Below, one piece after another: positions 63,664 to 64,000 of a stretch of DNA of 64,000 bases; position 1 is the first letter of the stretch; the number at the start of each line of letters is the position of its first letter. The stretch comes from Gammaproteobacteria bacterium. Lineage in GTDB: Bacteria; Pseudomonadota; Gammaproteobacteria; Xanthomonadales; SZUA-36. The stretch is from positions 124,001-188,000 of the forward strand of contig JAJFLA010000008.1 in assembly GCA_021772935.1 (NCBI GenBank), written 5' to 3'. Below the pieces are notes generated by a model. That model did no database searches. It had not been told where the DNA came from and saw only the letters and a program-made list of their open reading frames with translations. Both the position numbers and the translations under genes were made by a program.

Positions 63664-64000
63664 ATGGCAGGTCATTCAAAGTGGGCGAATATCCAGCACC
63701 GCAAAAAAGCGGTTGACGCCAAACGTGGCAAGATATTCACGCAAATCAACAGAGTGCTAACCGTAGCAGCGCGCGAGGGTGGCGGTGATCCCGATTCCAA
63801 CCCGGCATTGCGTCTCGCAATTGAGAAGGCGAATGCGGTCAATATGCCGAAAGATAATATTGAGCGGGCAATCAAAAAGGCCACCGGTGATCTCGATGGC
63901 GTGACTTACGAAGAGCTTAAATATGAAGGCTACGCCCCGGGCGGTGTTGCGGTCATGGTGGAATGCCTGACCGATAACCGTAACCGGACGGTGGCTGAAG
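63664..64000 (+). CDS. yebC: YebC/PmpR-family protein, 3' truncated by window end
   Basis: The first 112 residues of a protein usually about 245 long are present. [16 protein letters not shown] is the invariant start, followed by [26 protein letters not shown] and [14 protein letters not shown]. The family includes DNA-binding regulators and ribosome-associated factors that help translate proline stretches. In gammaproteobacteria yebC commonly follows aspS and precedes ruvCAB. Confidence 0.96.
   Translation, partial: MAGHSKWANIQHRKKAVDAKRGKIFTQINRVLTVAAREGGGDPDSNPALRLAIEKANAVNMPKDNIERAIKKATGDLDGVTYEELKYEGYAPGGVAVMVECLTDNRNRTVAE

Noticed and set aside
1-64000. CRISPR arrays, tRNA or rRNA genes
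   Set aside because: No regularly spaced repeats, no cloverleaf-like sequence and no rRNA-like stretch was recognised by eye; a tRNAscan or Rfam search was not possible.

Overview
The window is chromosomal DNA of a Gram-negative gammaproteobacterium: lipoproteins with lipoboxes, RND and ABC exporters, LpoB/YcfL lipoproteins, type IV minor pilins, and gammaproteobacterial housekeeping neighbourhoods (map-glnD, dapD-yffB-dapE, proB-proA, fmdB-aspS ... yebC, mazG-rmuC, phoP-phoQ). I cannot name the species. I found no rRNA, tRNA, CRISPR array or plasmid/phage replication gene. All assignments come from reading the sequence and from family knowledge; no searches were run.

Layout. 0-6.6 kb: the end of a YyaL-like protein, an FAD oxidoreductase, and a leftward four-gene operon (TetR regulator, lipoprotein adaptor, ABC ATPase, ABC-2 permease) with an AT-rich operator set inside its promoter. 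6.7-13.0 kb: a leftward six-gene island sitting in the 5' end of dusA and flanked by two dusA-like att sequences. 13-22 kb: dusA, a CtlX-like hydrolase, a PhoP/PhoQ-type two-component system with a small secreted basic protein, mazG, rmuC, an RRM protein, a cupin, and a divergent HxlR/SDR pair. 21.6-26.9 kb: an RND efflux pair with prmC translationally coupled behind it. 27-36 kb: map, glnD, then a transporter/glycerophosphotransferase-like pair bracketed by short palindromic REPIN-like repeats, then dapD-yffB-dapE. 36-42 kb: a minor-pilin operon fimT-pilV-pilW-pilX-pilY1-pilE. 42.7-52.7 kb: an ECF sigma factor coupled to a transmembrane Ser/Thr kinase, facing a five-gene envelope operon (lpoB, a COG3014-like lipoprotein, ycfL, an unknown secreted protein, and a 1130-residue thrombospondin type 3/Cys-rich protein). 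53-64 kb: clpB, proB-proA, an M49-like lipoprotein peptidase, fmdB-like, aspS, rarD, an alpha/beta hydrolase, and the start of yebC.

The main discovery candidate is the dusA island. Read one gene at a time it looks like a PEP synthase, a glutamine amidotransferase, a nucleotidyltransferase, an adenylylsulfate kinase, a methyltransferase and a sulfotransferase. Together, four of them match the set that Campylobacter jejuni uses to build the activated phosphoramidate donor of its O-methyl phosphoramidate capsule decoration (Cj1418 glutamine kinase, Cj1416 cytidylyltransferase, Cj1417 hydrolase, Cj1415 CDP-phosphoramidate 3'-kinase), and the fifth could methylate. The sixth, a sulfotransferase-fold protein, is then the obvious candidate transferase: its usual donor PAPS is also a 3'-phosphonucleotide. 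No glycan assembly genes lie next to it, so the acceptor is probably made elsewhere.

A second candidate is the sigma factor/kinase pair. The sigma factor lacks the acidic stretch normally found in sigma region 2.2 and carries Thr/Ser there instead, as expected for an ECF sigma factor switched on by phosphorylation from its neighbouring kinase.
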